From positions 558,001-622,000 of the forward strand of contig CBDDJT010000002.1 of assembly GCA_965229765.1 (NCBI GenBank): a stretch of DNA of 64,000 bases, written 5' to 3'. A program made the translations under genes and the position numbers. The notes under the pieces are model-generated. The model was not told where the DNA came from. It saw nothing but the letters and a program-made list of their open reading frames with translations, and did not search any database. Positions 35,901-43,594 of this stretch are shown piece by piece. Each line of letters begins with the position of its first letter. Position 1 is the stretch's first letter. The DNA comes from ASV31 sp965229765 (GTDB taxonomy: Bacteria; Pseudomonadota; Alphaproteobacteria; Rhodobacterales; Rhodobacteraceae).

Positions 35901-36039
35901 CACTGTTGTAGAACACCGCGTCCTGCGACAAACCATCCGCAAGGCCCGTGTCGGCGGTCGCGTTGCCGGCGATGAAGTCCCACAGCCCGATCAGGTTCGG
36001 GTTAGTGGGGTTGTTGAACGTGTTGTCGCCACCAGACAT
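32986..36039 (-). CDS. Large RTX protein with LamG-like domain, duplicated module and C-terminal Hint domain
   Basis: A 1017-residue acidic protein with no signal peptide, as expected for type I secretion. Order: a LamG/concanavalin-like N-terminal domain (about residues 15-230); RTX calcium-binding blocks (GxGxD patterns, about 240-320, 497-525, 697-745); two near-identical modules starting NGSFEDVTG (331-492 and 534-696); then a Hint_2-type domain from PCFTPGTLIATAMGE (Cys823) through LSPNHRVL (His902) to about 960. Hint Cys and His are in place, so self-processing is plausible. GGAG precedes the ATG by 8 nt. No secretion genes are adjacent. Confidence 0.88.
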   Translation of the reverse strand: MSGGDNTFNNPTNPNLIGLWDFIAGNATADTGLADGLSQDAVFYNSAAAVNGALETDGIDEYANAEQAVTDTSFDIDSGTVEVEFTQGAHVGAGSNTIVSRGEEADKADDGWFGIDVTADGRVVVEHTVGTSYGGPATVTFETAAGFFAPGDDVRVTYSFDVADGARLKVENVTDGTETILTSAVTGLTLEITDKDIQAFTFGAREADDGVYDQQFNGEINYVAVYNVPMGMGTGDGIVEGTAGADTIDLNYLGDPEGDRIDNNDAILPGEAPQDDIVQAFEGDDLVESGQGDDTVYAGEGEDTVFGGTGEDEIYGDSSGPGAPGGGGSGANLVVNGSFEDVTGLTSTFYGYVGTGAIPGWTAADPNSDLDVHNDGRGDIDPTDGENWLDLEASPGDVRVGQDIQGVVDGQTYTLTFDAGDGQGVPGSLGENTINVYWGGELIATIDPDQGEMDSYTFDIVGGSGDGSDRLEFEGVGPDDKYGASIDNVSIVESGSVGFDDTLYGGDGDDIIFGEGGNDTIYGDSGGTGTGGGDNLIVNGSFEDVTGLTTTFYGYVGTGSIPGWTADNQFDDLDVHNDGRGNIDPTDGENWLDLEASPGDIRVGQDVQGVDNGETYTLSFDAGDGENIGGSLGENIVNVYWGGELIATIDPEQGQMDTYTFEVVGGSGDGSNRLEFEGVGPDDKYGVSIDNVSLVLTSTQGDDGDDTLDGGDGDDTIFGEGGDDTITGGKGEDVQSGGDGQDTFTGSTPEEFFGDTIDGGAGGVDFDVIDLSGTGVTTSDFDVIVDGPDSNGNGIDGRINWLDGGGNVIGVTEFTEIEKIIPCFTPGTLIATAMGERPVEDLRPGDRVITRDNGIQEIAWAGSKALTYEALQNEASLRPVLIRKGALGRGLPERDMLLSPNHRVLMANERTEILFGEPEVLVPAKHLVGMDGISRASALGVTYVHFMFERHEVVLSDGSWTESFQPGAHSLKGVERQQRAEILRLFPDLATENGQRAYGSARNTLKRQEAEILARLS
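33952..34440 (-). repeat. Second copy of internal NGSFEDVTG module in the RTX gene
   Basis: Encodes residues 534-696, nearly the same as residues 331-492 encoded by 34564-35049. Including the intervening RTX block, the repeat period is 203 codons (609 bp). Confidence 0.85.
34564..35049 (-). repeat. First copy of internal NGSFEDVTG module in the RTX gene
   Basis: Encodes residues 331-492. Both copies share long identical stretches such as PTDGENWLDLEASPGD and LEFEGVGPDDKYG, which indicates a fairly recent tandem duplication or ongoing gene conversion. Confidence 0.85.
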
Positions 36040-36772
36040 CTATTCACTCCGCTACACGGGTCTCCCGGTCACCAATGACCAAGCCTTCCCTGCGTTTCCT
36101 TGTCTTCAGCGCGGCGGAAACCGCCGTGCCGTCCTTCGGAGACGAGGTCTGCAAACGAACCGCCGATGGTCTGTCCCGGCTGGCAGGATGGCGCTGTCGC
36201 GTCCATCCGGGGCCAATCCCGGTCCCTGTACCCTTGGCGGCCGCCCCCACGGCCTGCTTGGTCGCCCCTAACGAGCGCTCTTTTTGTACGGGCGGTGGGG
36301 CTGTCGCCGGAAAGAAAAAGCGGCACCGCGGTCATCGCACGGCCGTTTCGCCGCCACATTTGCCCGCACCCGCCACAATTCGGGATGTGGCGTTTTCCGG
36401 GCAGTGAACTGCGCCCTGTCCAATTTTTTACTTCTATTTTTCAGAAACTTGAGCCCGGGCACCGGATCGCGGCCGGCGCGCTGGCCGGGGCAATTGCATG
36501 GCGCATTGGGCGTGATGCCGGAAACAGTCGCGCCACCCTTTGCGGATTGTGTGCACGGCTTTGGCCCGCGCGCGCCACGGCGGGTGCGTTCGCGTTGCAG
36601 GCGCAATCGCCGCCGGCATGAGCCACTGGCGACCGATCGGGAACAGTTGGCTCTGCGCCCGTCCGAATCGGGGCGCAATCACGCCCCATTTCCCGCAGGG
36701 CCGATCCGGCCCCTGCCCTTGCGCCGCCGCCGCGCTTCTGGAAACACTCTGACGCAGCAAGGAGGCACGCGA
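36040..36772. other. 733-bp gene-free divergent region upstream of the RTX and dehydratase genes
   Basis: No reading frame here looks like a real protein. It contains a locally T-rich stretch (about 36421-36445), unusual for this window, and a short poly-T run near 36281. Its size and position suggest promoters for both the leftward RTX gene and the rightward dehydratase gene. No palindromic operator stands out. Confidence 0.5.
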
Positions 36773-37780
36773 TTGACCCTGACACTTGCCGACATTCTGG
36801 CCGCGCGACGCCGGATCGCGGGCGTGGCCGATGGCACGCCGATGGTGCCCTCGGCGCATCTGTCCGAGATGGCCGGGCAGCCGTTCTGGCTGAAGCTGGA
36901 GAACATGCAGCCCATCGGCGCCTTCAAGCTGCGCGGCGCGCTGAACGCGGTGGCGGGCCTGCCGGACGGCACCGGCGGCGTCACCTGCTGTTCCACGGGC
37001 AACCACGGGCGCGGCGTGGCCCATGCCGCGCGGGCGCGCGGAATGCGGGCGGTGATCTGCATGTCGCGGCTGGTGCCGCAGACCAAGATCGACGGCATCC
37101 GCGCGCTGGGGGCAGAGGTGCGCATCATCGGCGACAGCCAGGACGCGGCCGAGGCGGAAAGCCGACGTCTGGCGGCCGAGGAGGGGCTGGTCGAGATCTC
37201 TCCCTTCGACGATCCGGCCGTGATCGCGGGACAGGGCACCATCGGGCTGGAGATGCTGGAGGCGGTGCCGGACCTGTCGACGATCCTCGTTCCCTTGTCG
37301 GGCGGCGGGCTGGCGGCGGGGATCGCGCTGGCGGCCAAGGCGATCAATCCGGGGCTGAAGGTGATCGGCATCACGATGGACCGGGGCGCGGCGATGCACG
37401 CGTCGCTTCGCGCGGGCCGCCCCGTCGAAGTGACGGAAGTGCCCAGTCTTGCCGACAGCCTTGGCGGCGGGATCGGGCAGGACAACGCGCTTTCCTTTCC
37501 GATGTGCCGCGACCTGCTGGACGACACGGTGCTGGTCACCGAGGAGGAAATCTATCGCGCCATGCAGCGGTTGTATTACGAAGACCGGATCGTGGCCGAG
37601 GGCGCCTGCGTGGTGGGTATCGCGGCGCTGGCGGCGGGCAAGCTGCCGCCGCTCGCCGGGCCGGTGGCCACGGTCATCACCGGGCGCAACGTGGACATGG
37701 GGATGTTCACGAAGGTCGTGACCGGGCGGGACGTGGTGCTGGGCGATCTGGTGATCGGGGGGCAGCCCTATGGCGCATGA
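36773..37780 (+). CDS. eutB: Threonine-dehydratase-like PLP enzyme, EutB/BhcB type
   Basis: A 335-residue fold-type II PLP enzyme. The PLP Lys is in GAFKLRGAL (Lys52); STGNHGRGVAHAAR is the phosphate-side loop motif and VPLSGGGLAAG the glycine loop. A strong AAGGAGG lies before the TTG start at 36773; the open frame upstream is noncoding. With the ornithine-cyclodeaminase-like gene that overlaps it by 11 bp it matches the EutB-EutC pair of ectoine catabolism, and also resembles the BhcB/BhcD pair of the beta-hydroxyaspartate cycle. The rest of either pathway is not in the window. Confidence 0.8.
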   Translation: MTLTLADILAARRRIAGVADGTPMVPSAHLSEMAGQPFWLKLENMQPIGAFKLRGALNAVAGLPDGTGGVTCCSTGNHGRGVAHAARARGMRAVICMSRLVPQTKIDGIRALGAEVRIIGDSQDAAEAESRRLAAEEGLVEISPFDDPAVIAGQGTIGLEMLEAVPDLSTILVPLSGGGLAAGIALAAKAINPGLKVIGITMDRGAAMHASLRAGRPVEVTEVPSLADSLGGGIGQDNALSFPMCRDLLDDTVLVTEEEIYRAMQRLYYEDRIVAEGACVVGIAALAAGKLPPLAGPVATVITGRNVDMGMFTKVVTGRDVVLGDLVIGGQPYGA

Positions 37781-38762
37781 GGTGCGCATCCTGACAGAGG
37801 CCGACCTGCGCGGGCTGATCGGGCTGGACCGGGGGCTGGTCGACGTGGTCGAGGGCGCCTTTGCCGCGCTGTCGGGCGGGGCGGTGGTGATGCCGCCCGT
37901 GATGTCGATGGAACTGGCCGGCGCGCATGGCGAGGTCGACGTCAAGACGGCCTATATCCCCGGCCTGCCGGGGTTCGCCATCAAGGTCTCGCCGGGGTTC
38001 TTCGACAACCCCAGGCTGGGGCTGCCCAGCCTGAACGGGCTGATGATCCTGTTCTCCGCGCGCACCGGGCTGGTCGAGGCGCTGTATCTCGACAACGGCT
38101 ATCTGACCGACCTGCGGACCGCCGCCGCCGGGGCGGTGGCGGCGCGCCATCTGGCCCCCGCGCGGGTCGAGACGGCGGGCGTCATCGGCACCGGCGTGCA
38201 GGCTCGGTTGCAGATCCGGGCGGCGCGGCTGGAGCGGGCGTTCTCGCGCGTGCTGGTCTGGGGGCGCGACCCGGACAAGGCCGCCGCCTGCGCCGCCGAC
38301 CTGGCCGCCGACCTGGGCATCGAGGCGCGGGCAGAGCCCGACCCCGCCCGGCTGGTGGCCGAAAGCCAGCTTGTCGTGACGACGACACCCGCGACAGAGC
38401 CTGTCCTGCGCGCGGACTGGCTGCACCCCGGCCTGCACGTCACCGCGATGGGATCGGACCAGGCCGGCAAGGGCGAGCTGGAGCCCGCCGCGCTGATCGC
38501 CGCAGACCTTTACGTTGCGGACCGCATCAGCCAGTGCCGCGCGATGGGAGAGTTGCGCGGCGCGATCGCCGCAGGGCTGTGGACGCGGGGCGACCCGCCG
38601 GAACTGGGCGACATCGTTACAGGGGCCGCGCCGGGGCGCATGTCCGACGACGCCGTGACGATCTGCGACCTGACCGGCACCGGCGCGCAGGACACCGCCA
38701 TCGCCAGCCATGTTCACGCGATGATCGCTGGCCAACCGGGCGGAACCACGGTGCGGACCTGA
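37770..38762 (+). CDS. eutC: Ornithine cyclodeaminase/mu-crystallin family protein, EutC/BhcD type
   Basis: A 330-residue NAD(P)-dependent imine reductase-like protein. It has the family's early VDVKTAYIPGLPGFAIKVS segment with the substrate-binding Lys, the LRTAAAGAVAARHLAP region and the Rossmann motif GVIGTGVQARLQIRA (about residues 132-146). EutC-type proteins are linked to ectoine breakdown; the related BhcD is an iminosuccinate reductase. Because EutB-like dehydratases yield imines/enamines, a coupled dehydration-reduction reaction is likely. Confidence 0.82.
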   Translation: MAHEVRILTEADLRGLIGLDRGLVDVVEGAFAALSGGAVVMPPVMSMELAGAHGEVDVKTAYIPGLPGFAIKVSPGFFDNPRLGLPSLNGLMILFSARTGLVEALYLDNGYLTDLRTAAAGAVAARHLAPARVETAGVIGTGVQARLQIRAARLERAFSRVLVWGRDPDKAAACAADLAADLGIEARAEPDPARLVAESQLVVTTTPATEPVLRADWLHPGLHVTAMGSDQAGKGELEPAALIAADLYVADRISQCRAMGELRGAIAAGLWTRGDPPELGDIVTGAAPGRMSDDAVTICDLTGTGAQDTAIASHVHAMIAGQPGGTTVRT

Positions 38763-38935
38763 GCCAAGCCGCGCGTGCCCCCTAAAGCCAACCGGATTGG
38801 AAACAATCGCCGCAATTCGTTCACGGTGTTGCCCCGGTGCGGTCATTTCCGCGTGAGAGGCTTGGCTATCGGTCGAACGGCACCTCATCTGAATGAGGCA
38901 GTCGAACCCGATGCCAAGCCCAAGGAGGTGCCGCG

Positions 38936-39094
38936 ATGGCACAGACGCATGAGACCGACCAGAAGACAGAGGCGCCCCAGACCGCCCTGTCATCCTCTGC
39001 CCCGCTGACGCTGGCCGAACGCCGGCGGCTGATGCAGACAGAGACGCCCCCCGAGGCGCCCCGCCCGATCTTTCACGACTGGGCGATGATCTGA
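38936..39094 (+). CDS. Small protein of unknown function, 52 residues
   Basis: ATG at 38936, TGA ending at 39094. A textbook AAGGAGGT lies 6-7 nt before the start, which is the main reason to call it. The predicted product is acidic/Thr-Gln-rich at the N-terminus, then has APLTLAERRRLMQ (a likely amphipathic helix) and ends PRPIFHDWAMI. No membrane helix, no family recognised. A short hairpin CCTCAT-CTGA-ATGAGG (38883-38898) precedes it. It stands alone between eutC and the nucleoside hydrolase gene. Confidence 0.6.
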   Translation: MAQTHETDQKTEAPQTALSSSAPLTLAERRRLMQTETPPEAPRPIFHDWAMI

Positions 39095-39274
39095 GCCTGC
39101 CTTCCCGGCGGTCCGCACCGCGTCAGGCTGATGCGGGCTCGAACGGGGGCAGACATGGGCGAGCCTGCGACGGTCAATGACCAAGGCACCCACGGCAGGC
39201 AACTGGAAGGCCTTCGGCGAGACTTTCGCGCGGGACGCGCCGGCATGTGCCTGCGTGTTCGGCGCCGAGCCACC

Positions 39275-40384
39275 CTAGGCCGGGGCTTTTTCGAGCGCCC
39301 TGTAGAGATCCTCGAAGATCGCATCCCGCGCCACGTCATAGGCCTCGCGCATCAGGTGCCGGTCGGAGCCGTGCCTCCAGTAGAGGGACTCGTCGAGTTC
39401 CGGCGCGCGCGTCATATGGGTGGGCACATAGCCCTCGTCCAGGATCCAGGCCACGTTGATGATGTCCCAGATCACCCATGTCTTGGTCGCAGTGTTCGAG
39501 ATCGCGTATTTCTTGTGCAGGGGATTGTTGGTGTAGAGGTACCAGAGGTAGTCGCCGATGGCCCCTCTGCCCTTGACGAACTCACGCATCTCCGGGAGCG
39601 AGATCGTAAGCTGTGCGCCCACGTGATATCCCGGCAGATAGACATGCGGCACCCCGCTGTCGAAGAGGAGCCGGGAGGACAGCCTGTCCTGCACGAGGTT
39701 CAGCGAGGGCTCGTTGCTGAACGGCGCATAGCTTGGAAATCCCGAGGTCCAGACCACGACAAGATTGTCGATGATATCGGGGGCCTTCAGGAGTGCGGAC
39801 CCGATATTGGCAAGGGCGCCCATGGCAAGCACATAGACCGGGCCTTCGTCGCGCTTGCGCGCCTGGGCGATGATGAACTCCGCCGCCTCGGATTCTATCG
39901 GGTCGTCGTAGCTCGACAGGTGCGCGGGCGACCCGCGAAAGACCTTGCCTTCGGGGCTCTCGCGGCAGGCCTCGAAGACGCGCAGGATTTCCTCGTAGGA
40001 TCGTTCTTCGCCCACGTCGGGCGTCACGAACTCGATGTCGTCCGCGGTGCGTCCCTCGGCGAGCAGGCGCTTTGCCCAGCCCGCGAAGGGACCGATGAAC
40101 TTCTGGTCGTGGTCCGAGTCGGTCCCGCCCTGCAACGCCGCAACGGCGTCGTAGAGGCCATCGCGATGATGCAGGAACGAATAGGGTGCCGCCGTGACCC
40201 CCTCGAGCCTAAGCCGGTCCTGCGACAGGAGGGCCCATGCCAGGGCGTACTGGTCGTCGATCTCGTTCGCTGCATCGGTGTCGATGATGACCCGCGGCAT
40301 GGGACCGGGGCGCCCGAGACGTTGCGTCATCAACGCGGGGTCCAGCTTTGGGAATCTGCTTGCGGCTTCTTCGAGCGACGTCAT
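39275..40384 (-). CDS. Inosine-uridine-preferring nucleoside hydrolase family protein
   Basis: A 369-residue member of the nucleoside hydrolase family. The signature VIIDTDAANEIDDQYAL (about residues 32-48) holds the calcium-binding Asp cluster; VLAMGALANIGSAL follows about residue 185, and a DIINVAWIL segment near 310. It is longer than typical hydrolases (about 310-320 aa), with an N-terminal extension of about 30 residues. It is the last gene of the sugar-catabolism operon, 10 bp after a permease gene. It may release a sugar from an imported N-glycoside; the substrate is not known. Confidence 0.82.
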   Translation of the reverse strand: MTSLEEAASRFPKLDPALMTQRLGRPGPMPRVIIDTDAANEIDDQYALAWALLSQDRLRLEGVTAAPYSFLHHRDGLYDAVAALQGGTDSDHDQKFIGPFAGWAKRLLAEGRTADDIEFVTPDVGEERSYEEILRVFEACRESPEGKVFRGSPAHLSSYDDPIESEAAEFIIAQARKRDEGPVYVLAMGALANIGSALLKAPDIIDNLVVVWTSGFPSYAPFSNEPSLNLVQDRLSSRLLFDSGVPHVYLPGYHVGAQLTISLPEMREFVKGRGAIGDYLWYLYTNNPLHKKYAISNTATKTWVIWDIINVAWILDEGYVPTHMTRAPELDESLYWRHGSDRHLMREAYDVARDAIFEDLYRALEKAPA

Positions 40385-40394
40385 GGAGAACCTC

Positions 40395-41261
40395 CTAGTT
40401 TCCGAAGCCCTTGCCGAAGGCCTCTTCCTTGATGAACCGCTCGGTGATGAGCAGAAGAATGATCCCGGGCACGGTCACGACGAGCGTGATGCCAGCCGCC
40501 GACGCGTCGAGCGTTCCGCCCGAGATCTTCGAGAACAGAAGCGTCGGGAGGGTCACGATCTTTCCCTGCCCCATGAAGAAGGTCAGCAGGAAGATGTTCG
40601 TCGACACCAGAAAGGTGAACAGCGCCCCCGCCACCACACCCGGCAGAAGCATCGGAAGCGTCACCATGCGCAGGACCTGCCAGCGGCTTGCGCCAAGGAT
40701 CATCGCCTGCTCTTCGAAATCCTTTCCCAGCCCCTGGTAGACCGCCGTCAGCATTCGGATCATGTAGGGGATCGTCGGGATGAGGTGGACGATGATGATC
40801 CCGATGTAGCTGCCCGCCAGACCGATCTGGATGAAGATCATCAACAGCGCGATGCCGATTGCCGCTTCCGGCACGATCAGGGGCATCGACAGAAAGAACT
40901 CGAAGGCCGGCTTGCCGCGAAAATTCTCACGCGCGAGGACGCGCGCGGCGGGCAGGCAGATCACGAGACAGATGATCGTCACGACGCATCCGATGAAGAC
41001 CGTGTTGATCGTCGCCTCAAGGACCTGGCTGTAGGGCGAGAAGACGTAGTCCCATGCAAGCGGCAGGATGGATTTTTCACGTTGTTCGAGCCACCAGGTT
41101 CCAGGGAGCAGATCAGGCCAGGCCCAGCGGAATGCGAGGCTCTGGATGATCAGCGGAATGAAGGGCCCGAGGATGAATCCGGCGATCAGCCACAGGTAGA
41201 CCTTCTGGAAGGGCGACAGCCGTTCGTTCAGGGCGACGACAGAGGATTTGCGGTTCGCCAT
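40395..41261 (-). CDS. ABC transporter permease (polyamine/iron/phosphonate-type family)
   Basis: A 288-residue inner-membrane protein with six predicted helices. The conserved EAA loop reads EEQAMILGASRWQVLRMVTLPMLLPG (about residues 178-203), which docks on the ATPase. The family (PotC-like) imports small polar solutes. It follows the other permease gene by 2 bp. Confidence 0.9.
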   Translation of the reverse strand: MANRKSSVVALNERLSPFQKVYLWLIAGFILGPFIPLIIQSLAFRWAWPDLLPGTWWLEQREKSILPLAWDYVFSPYSQVLEATINTVFIGCVVTIICLVICLPAARVLARENFRGKPAFEFFLSMPLIVPEAAIGIALLMIFIQIGLAGSYIGIIIVHLIPTIPYMIRMLTAVYQGLGKDFEEQAMILGASRWQVLRMVTLPMLLPGVVAGALFTFLVSTNIFLLTFFMGQGKIVTLPTLLFSKISGGTLDASAAGITLVVTVPGIILLLITERFIKEEAFGKGFGN

Positions 41262-41263
41262 GG

Positions 41264-42172
41264 TCAGTGTCTTCCGATGCGCCGCTCGTAGCGGCGATAG
41301 ACGGCGAGATAACTGTAGAGGATGATCCCGGCGATCAGCGCGATTGACACGACCGTTGCCATGCCCTGAAGCTGGAGAGTGTAGTCGGCGTCATTGAAGT
41401 AACGCCACGCCACGACCGGCAGGGTATCGGGAAATCCTCCGCCGAGAATGAACGGAGCCTCGAAAGCCCCGATGTTGAACGCGAAGATGATGAGCGTCGA
41501 CGAAATGATGCCCGGCATGATCTGCGGCAGCGTGACCTGGAAGAAGATCTGACGCTTGTTGGCTCCGAGGATGGCCGCGGCCTCTTCGGTCTCGCGGCCG
41601 ACGCCGAGCAGAACGGCATAGATCGTAAGCGCGACGAACGGTGTCTGCTTCCAGACGTAGACCGCGATGATGCCCCAGCCCATGTGGGTCTTGAGGATCT
41701 GCGGGAATTCCGAGGGGTCGTCGATGAACCCGGTAAAGGCCATGAGGCGCGAAAGCATCCCGCCGTTGCCCAGCATGATGACGGCAAGCGCAATGCCCAC
41801 CGTGTAGGGGATCATGAGGGGCAGCTTGTAGAGATACTTGTAAAGCGTCTTGCTCGGGAAGCTGCGCACCAGAGCGACGGCGAGCACGATCCCGAACACA
41901 AGGGAAATGAAGGTTGCCGCGAAGGCGTAATAGAGCGTCAGCCAGAGCGATCGCCAGAAGAAGGCGTCGCTCCACAGCGCGGCGAAGTAGGTGGGATCGG
42001 GGAACGTGTTCACCCCGAACCACGGCGCAAAACCCAGAGATTGCATGACGCCAAGGACCAGCGCGCCTCCGAACAGAACCGTCAGGACGGTCATGACCGG
42101 CAGAAGCTGGACCCACATCAGCCTCCGTTCGCGCCTGTGGCGGAGAAGTTCGGTTGTTCTTGCGTTTGCCAT
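41264..42172 (-). CDS. ABC transporter permease (polyamine/iron/phosphonate-type family)
   Basis: A 302-residue inner-membrane protein with six predicted helices and the EAA motif EEAAAILGANKRQIFFQVTLPQIMPG (about residues 196-221). The N-terminal cytoplasmic part is basic (LLRHRRERRLMW). PotB-like partner of the permease at 40395. The start lies 51 bp after the stop of the solute-binding protein gene, with the strong hairpin at 42185-42216 between. Confidence 0.9.
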   Translation of the reverse strand: MANARTTELLRHRRERRLMWVQLLPVMTVLTVLFGGALVLGVMQSLGFAPWFGVNTFPDPTYFAALWSDAFFWRSLWLTLYYAFAATFISLVFGIVLAVALVRSFPSKTLYKYLYKLPLMIPYTVGIALAVIMLGNGGMLSRLMAFTGFIDDPSEFPQILKTHMGWGIIAVYVWKQTPFVALTIYAVLLGVGRETEEAAAILGANKRQIFFQVTLPQIMPGIISSTLIIFAFNIGAFEAPFILGGGFPDTLPVVAWRYFNDADYTLQLQGMATVVSIALIAGIILYSYLAVYRRYERRIGRH

Positions 42173-42184
42173 CTTGCTTGATCG

Positions 42185-42216
42185 GACGGGGCCCCGGCGA
42201 TGACCGGGGCCCCGTC
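42185..42216 (-). terminator. Very stable intercistronic hairpin between binding protein and permease genes
   Basis: GACGGGGCCCCGG and CCGGGGCCCCGTC pair perfectly over 13 bp around the loop CGATGA (mapped on the plus strand). There is no U-tract on the leftward transcript. Such hairpins after solute-binding-protein genes usually act as partial terminators or 3'-end stabilisers, raising binding-protein levels over permease levels. Confidence 0.75.
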
Positions 42217-42223
42217 GTCTTCT

Positions 42224-43564
42224 TTACTTCAGGTTCGCAATCGCGCGTTCCACGATCACTTCGATCGGGTCCGAACTGTCGCGCTCGATGTACTCGAGCC
42301 ATGTGGCTTCGATCACATCGACCAGAGTTGCGTTGGTGTCGGGCGCGGTGTTGGCATCCAGTTCAGCCTGCGTCACACCGACGAAGCCCGGAGATGCATC
42401 GGTCAATTGCGCGACCTCTGCGTCCGTCAGCTTCCACGGATCGATGCCCGGGGGCATGCCCGCGATCTCGAGCTTGGAGGCCTGCGCATCCACCGAAGCC
42501 ATGAAGTTGGCCATGACCATTGCGGCGGCCGGGTTGGGTGCGTTGGCGGGGACGACAAGATAATTCTTGTTCTTGATCATGTTCCCTTCGGGAAAGATGA
42601 ACTGTTCCGCCCCTTCGGGATAGGTCCCGTCACGAAGTCCGATCGCCACGCCGTAAAGACCGAACGTGCAGGCGAAATCGATCTCACCGTTCAGGAACAG
42701 GCCCAGAAGCGCAGACGGATCTTCCGGATACCGCGCATTGCCCCCCGACGCGCCCAGCAGCAGCGGATCCAGCGACTTGAGATACTCCATGCCCGGTTTG
42801 ATCAGCCGTGCCAGTTCCGCAGCGCCCACATCGGTCACCGAGTTCTGGAACGGAACCGCCCCGTTGCCGTCGGGGTTGTGCGCATAGACGGCCGCCTGAA
42901 CGAAGGTGTTGCCGATGAAGTGCGGCGGCTTCACGTAGGCGAACTTGCCCGGGTTGGCCTCGAGATACGCCGTCATCTCTTCGAATGTTGCGGGCGTGTC
43001 GTCCCTTGAGACGCGGGCGGTGTTCACCGCGCAAACGTATTGCTGGCCAGACCACGGCATCTCTGACGCGTTGGTCTCGACACCGAAGTCGCGCAGGTTC
43101 AGAAGCGACCGCGGGTCTTCGGGATCCCATTCGATGTTGGCGCTGTTGGGAAGCTTGTCGGCAAAGGCCCCGAAGAGAGCGTCCTGCCGCTTCAGCGTCG
43201 CAAAGTTCTCGCCGTTCACCCAGATCGCATCGACGCTGCCCTCGCCAAGCCCCTTGCCGGAGCCTATCTCGGCGAGAACCAGATCGACGGCGTCCTTTGT
43301 GCCGGTGATGCGAACCGGGTTGAGCGTCACGCCCTCGGCCGCGAGGCCCGGAACGGCGAAACGATCCATCCAGATGTTGATCTGGTCGCTTCCGCCCCAG
43401 TAGTAGAGGTTGATCTCACCCTCTGCCTTGGCGCGTTCCTGCACCTCTTCCCATGAGATGTTCCCTGACACGACCGCGTCGCGGAACGCGCTCACGTCCT
43501 GTGCAACGGCCGCGTTGACCAAAAGGCCAAACAGGACAGCTCCACTCAGCAATGCTTTCTTCAT
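42224..43564 (-). CDS. ABC transporter periplasmic solute-binding protein
   Basis: A 446-residue protein with a signal peptide (MKKALLSGAVLFGLLVNAAVA, cleavage about residue 21-22) and the two-lobe cluster D-type layout (NLYYWGGSDQINIWMDRF near the N-terminus). It is longer than PotD/FbpA proteins (about 340 aa). Good ribosome binding site (AGGAGGAG) upstream. Together with the ATPase and two permeases it forms a complete importer. The substrate is presumably a carbohydrate, given the catabolic genes in the operon. Confidence 0.88.
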   Translation of the reverse strand: MKKALLSGAVLFGLLVNAAVAQDVSAFRDAVVSGNISWEEVQERAKAEGEINLYYWGGSDQINIWMDRFAVPGLAAEGVTLNPVRITGTKDAVDLVLAEIGSGKGLGEGSVDAIWVNGENFATLKRQDALFGAFADKLPNSANIEWDPEDPRSLLNLRDFGVETNASEMPWSGQQYVCAVNTARVSRDDTPATFEEMTAYLEANPGKFAYVKPPHFIGNTFVQAAVYAHNPDGNGAVPFQNSVTDVGAAELARLIKPGMEYLKSLDPLLLGASGGNARYPEDPSALLGLFLNGEIDFACTFGLYGVAIGLRDGTYPEGAEQFIFPEGNMIKNKNYLVVPANAPNPAAAMVMANFMASVDAQASKLEIAGMPPGIDPWKLTDAEVAQLTDASPGFVGVTQAELDANTAPDTNATLVDVIEATWLEYIERDSSDPIEVIVERAIANLK

Positions 43565-43594
43565 ATTCTCCTCCTCTGATGTCGTCTTCCGAAG

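Noticed and set aside
32908..36078. Rightward open frame of more than 1000 codons antisense to the RTX gene
   Set aside because: It mirrors the RTX repeats exactly and has no start signal or family resemblance. It is a by-product of the GC-rich repeat codons.
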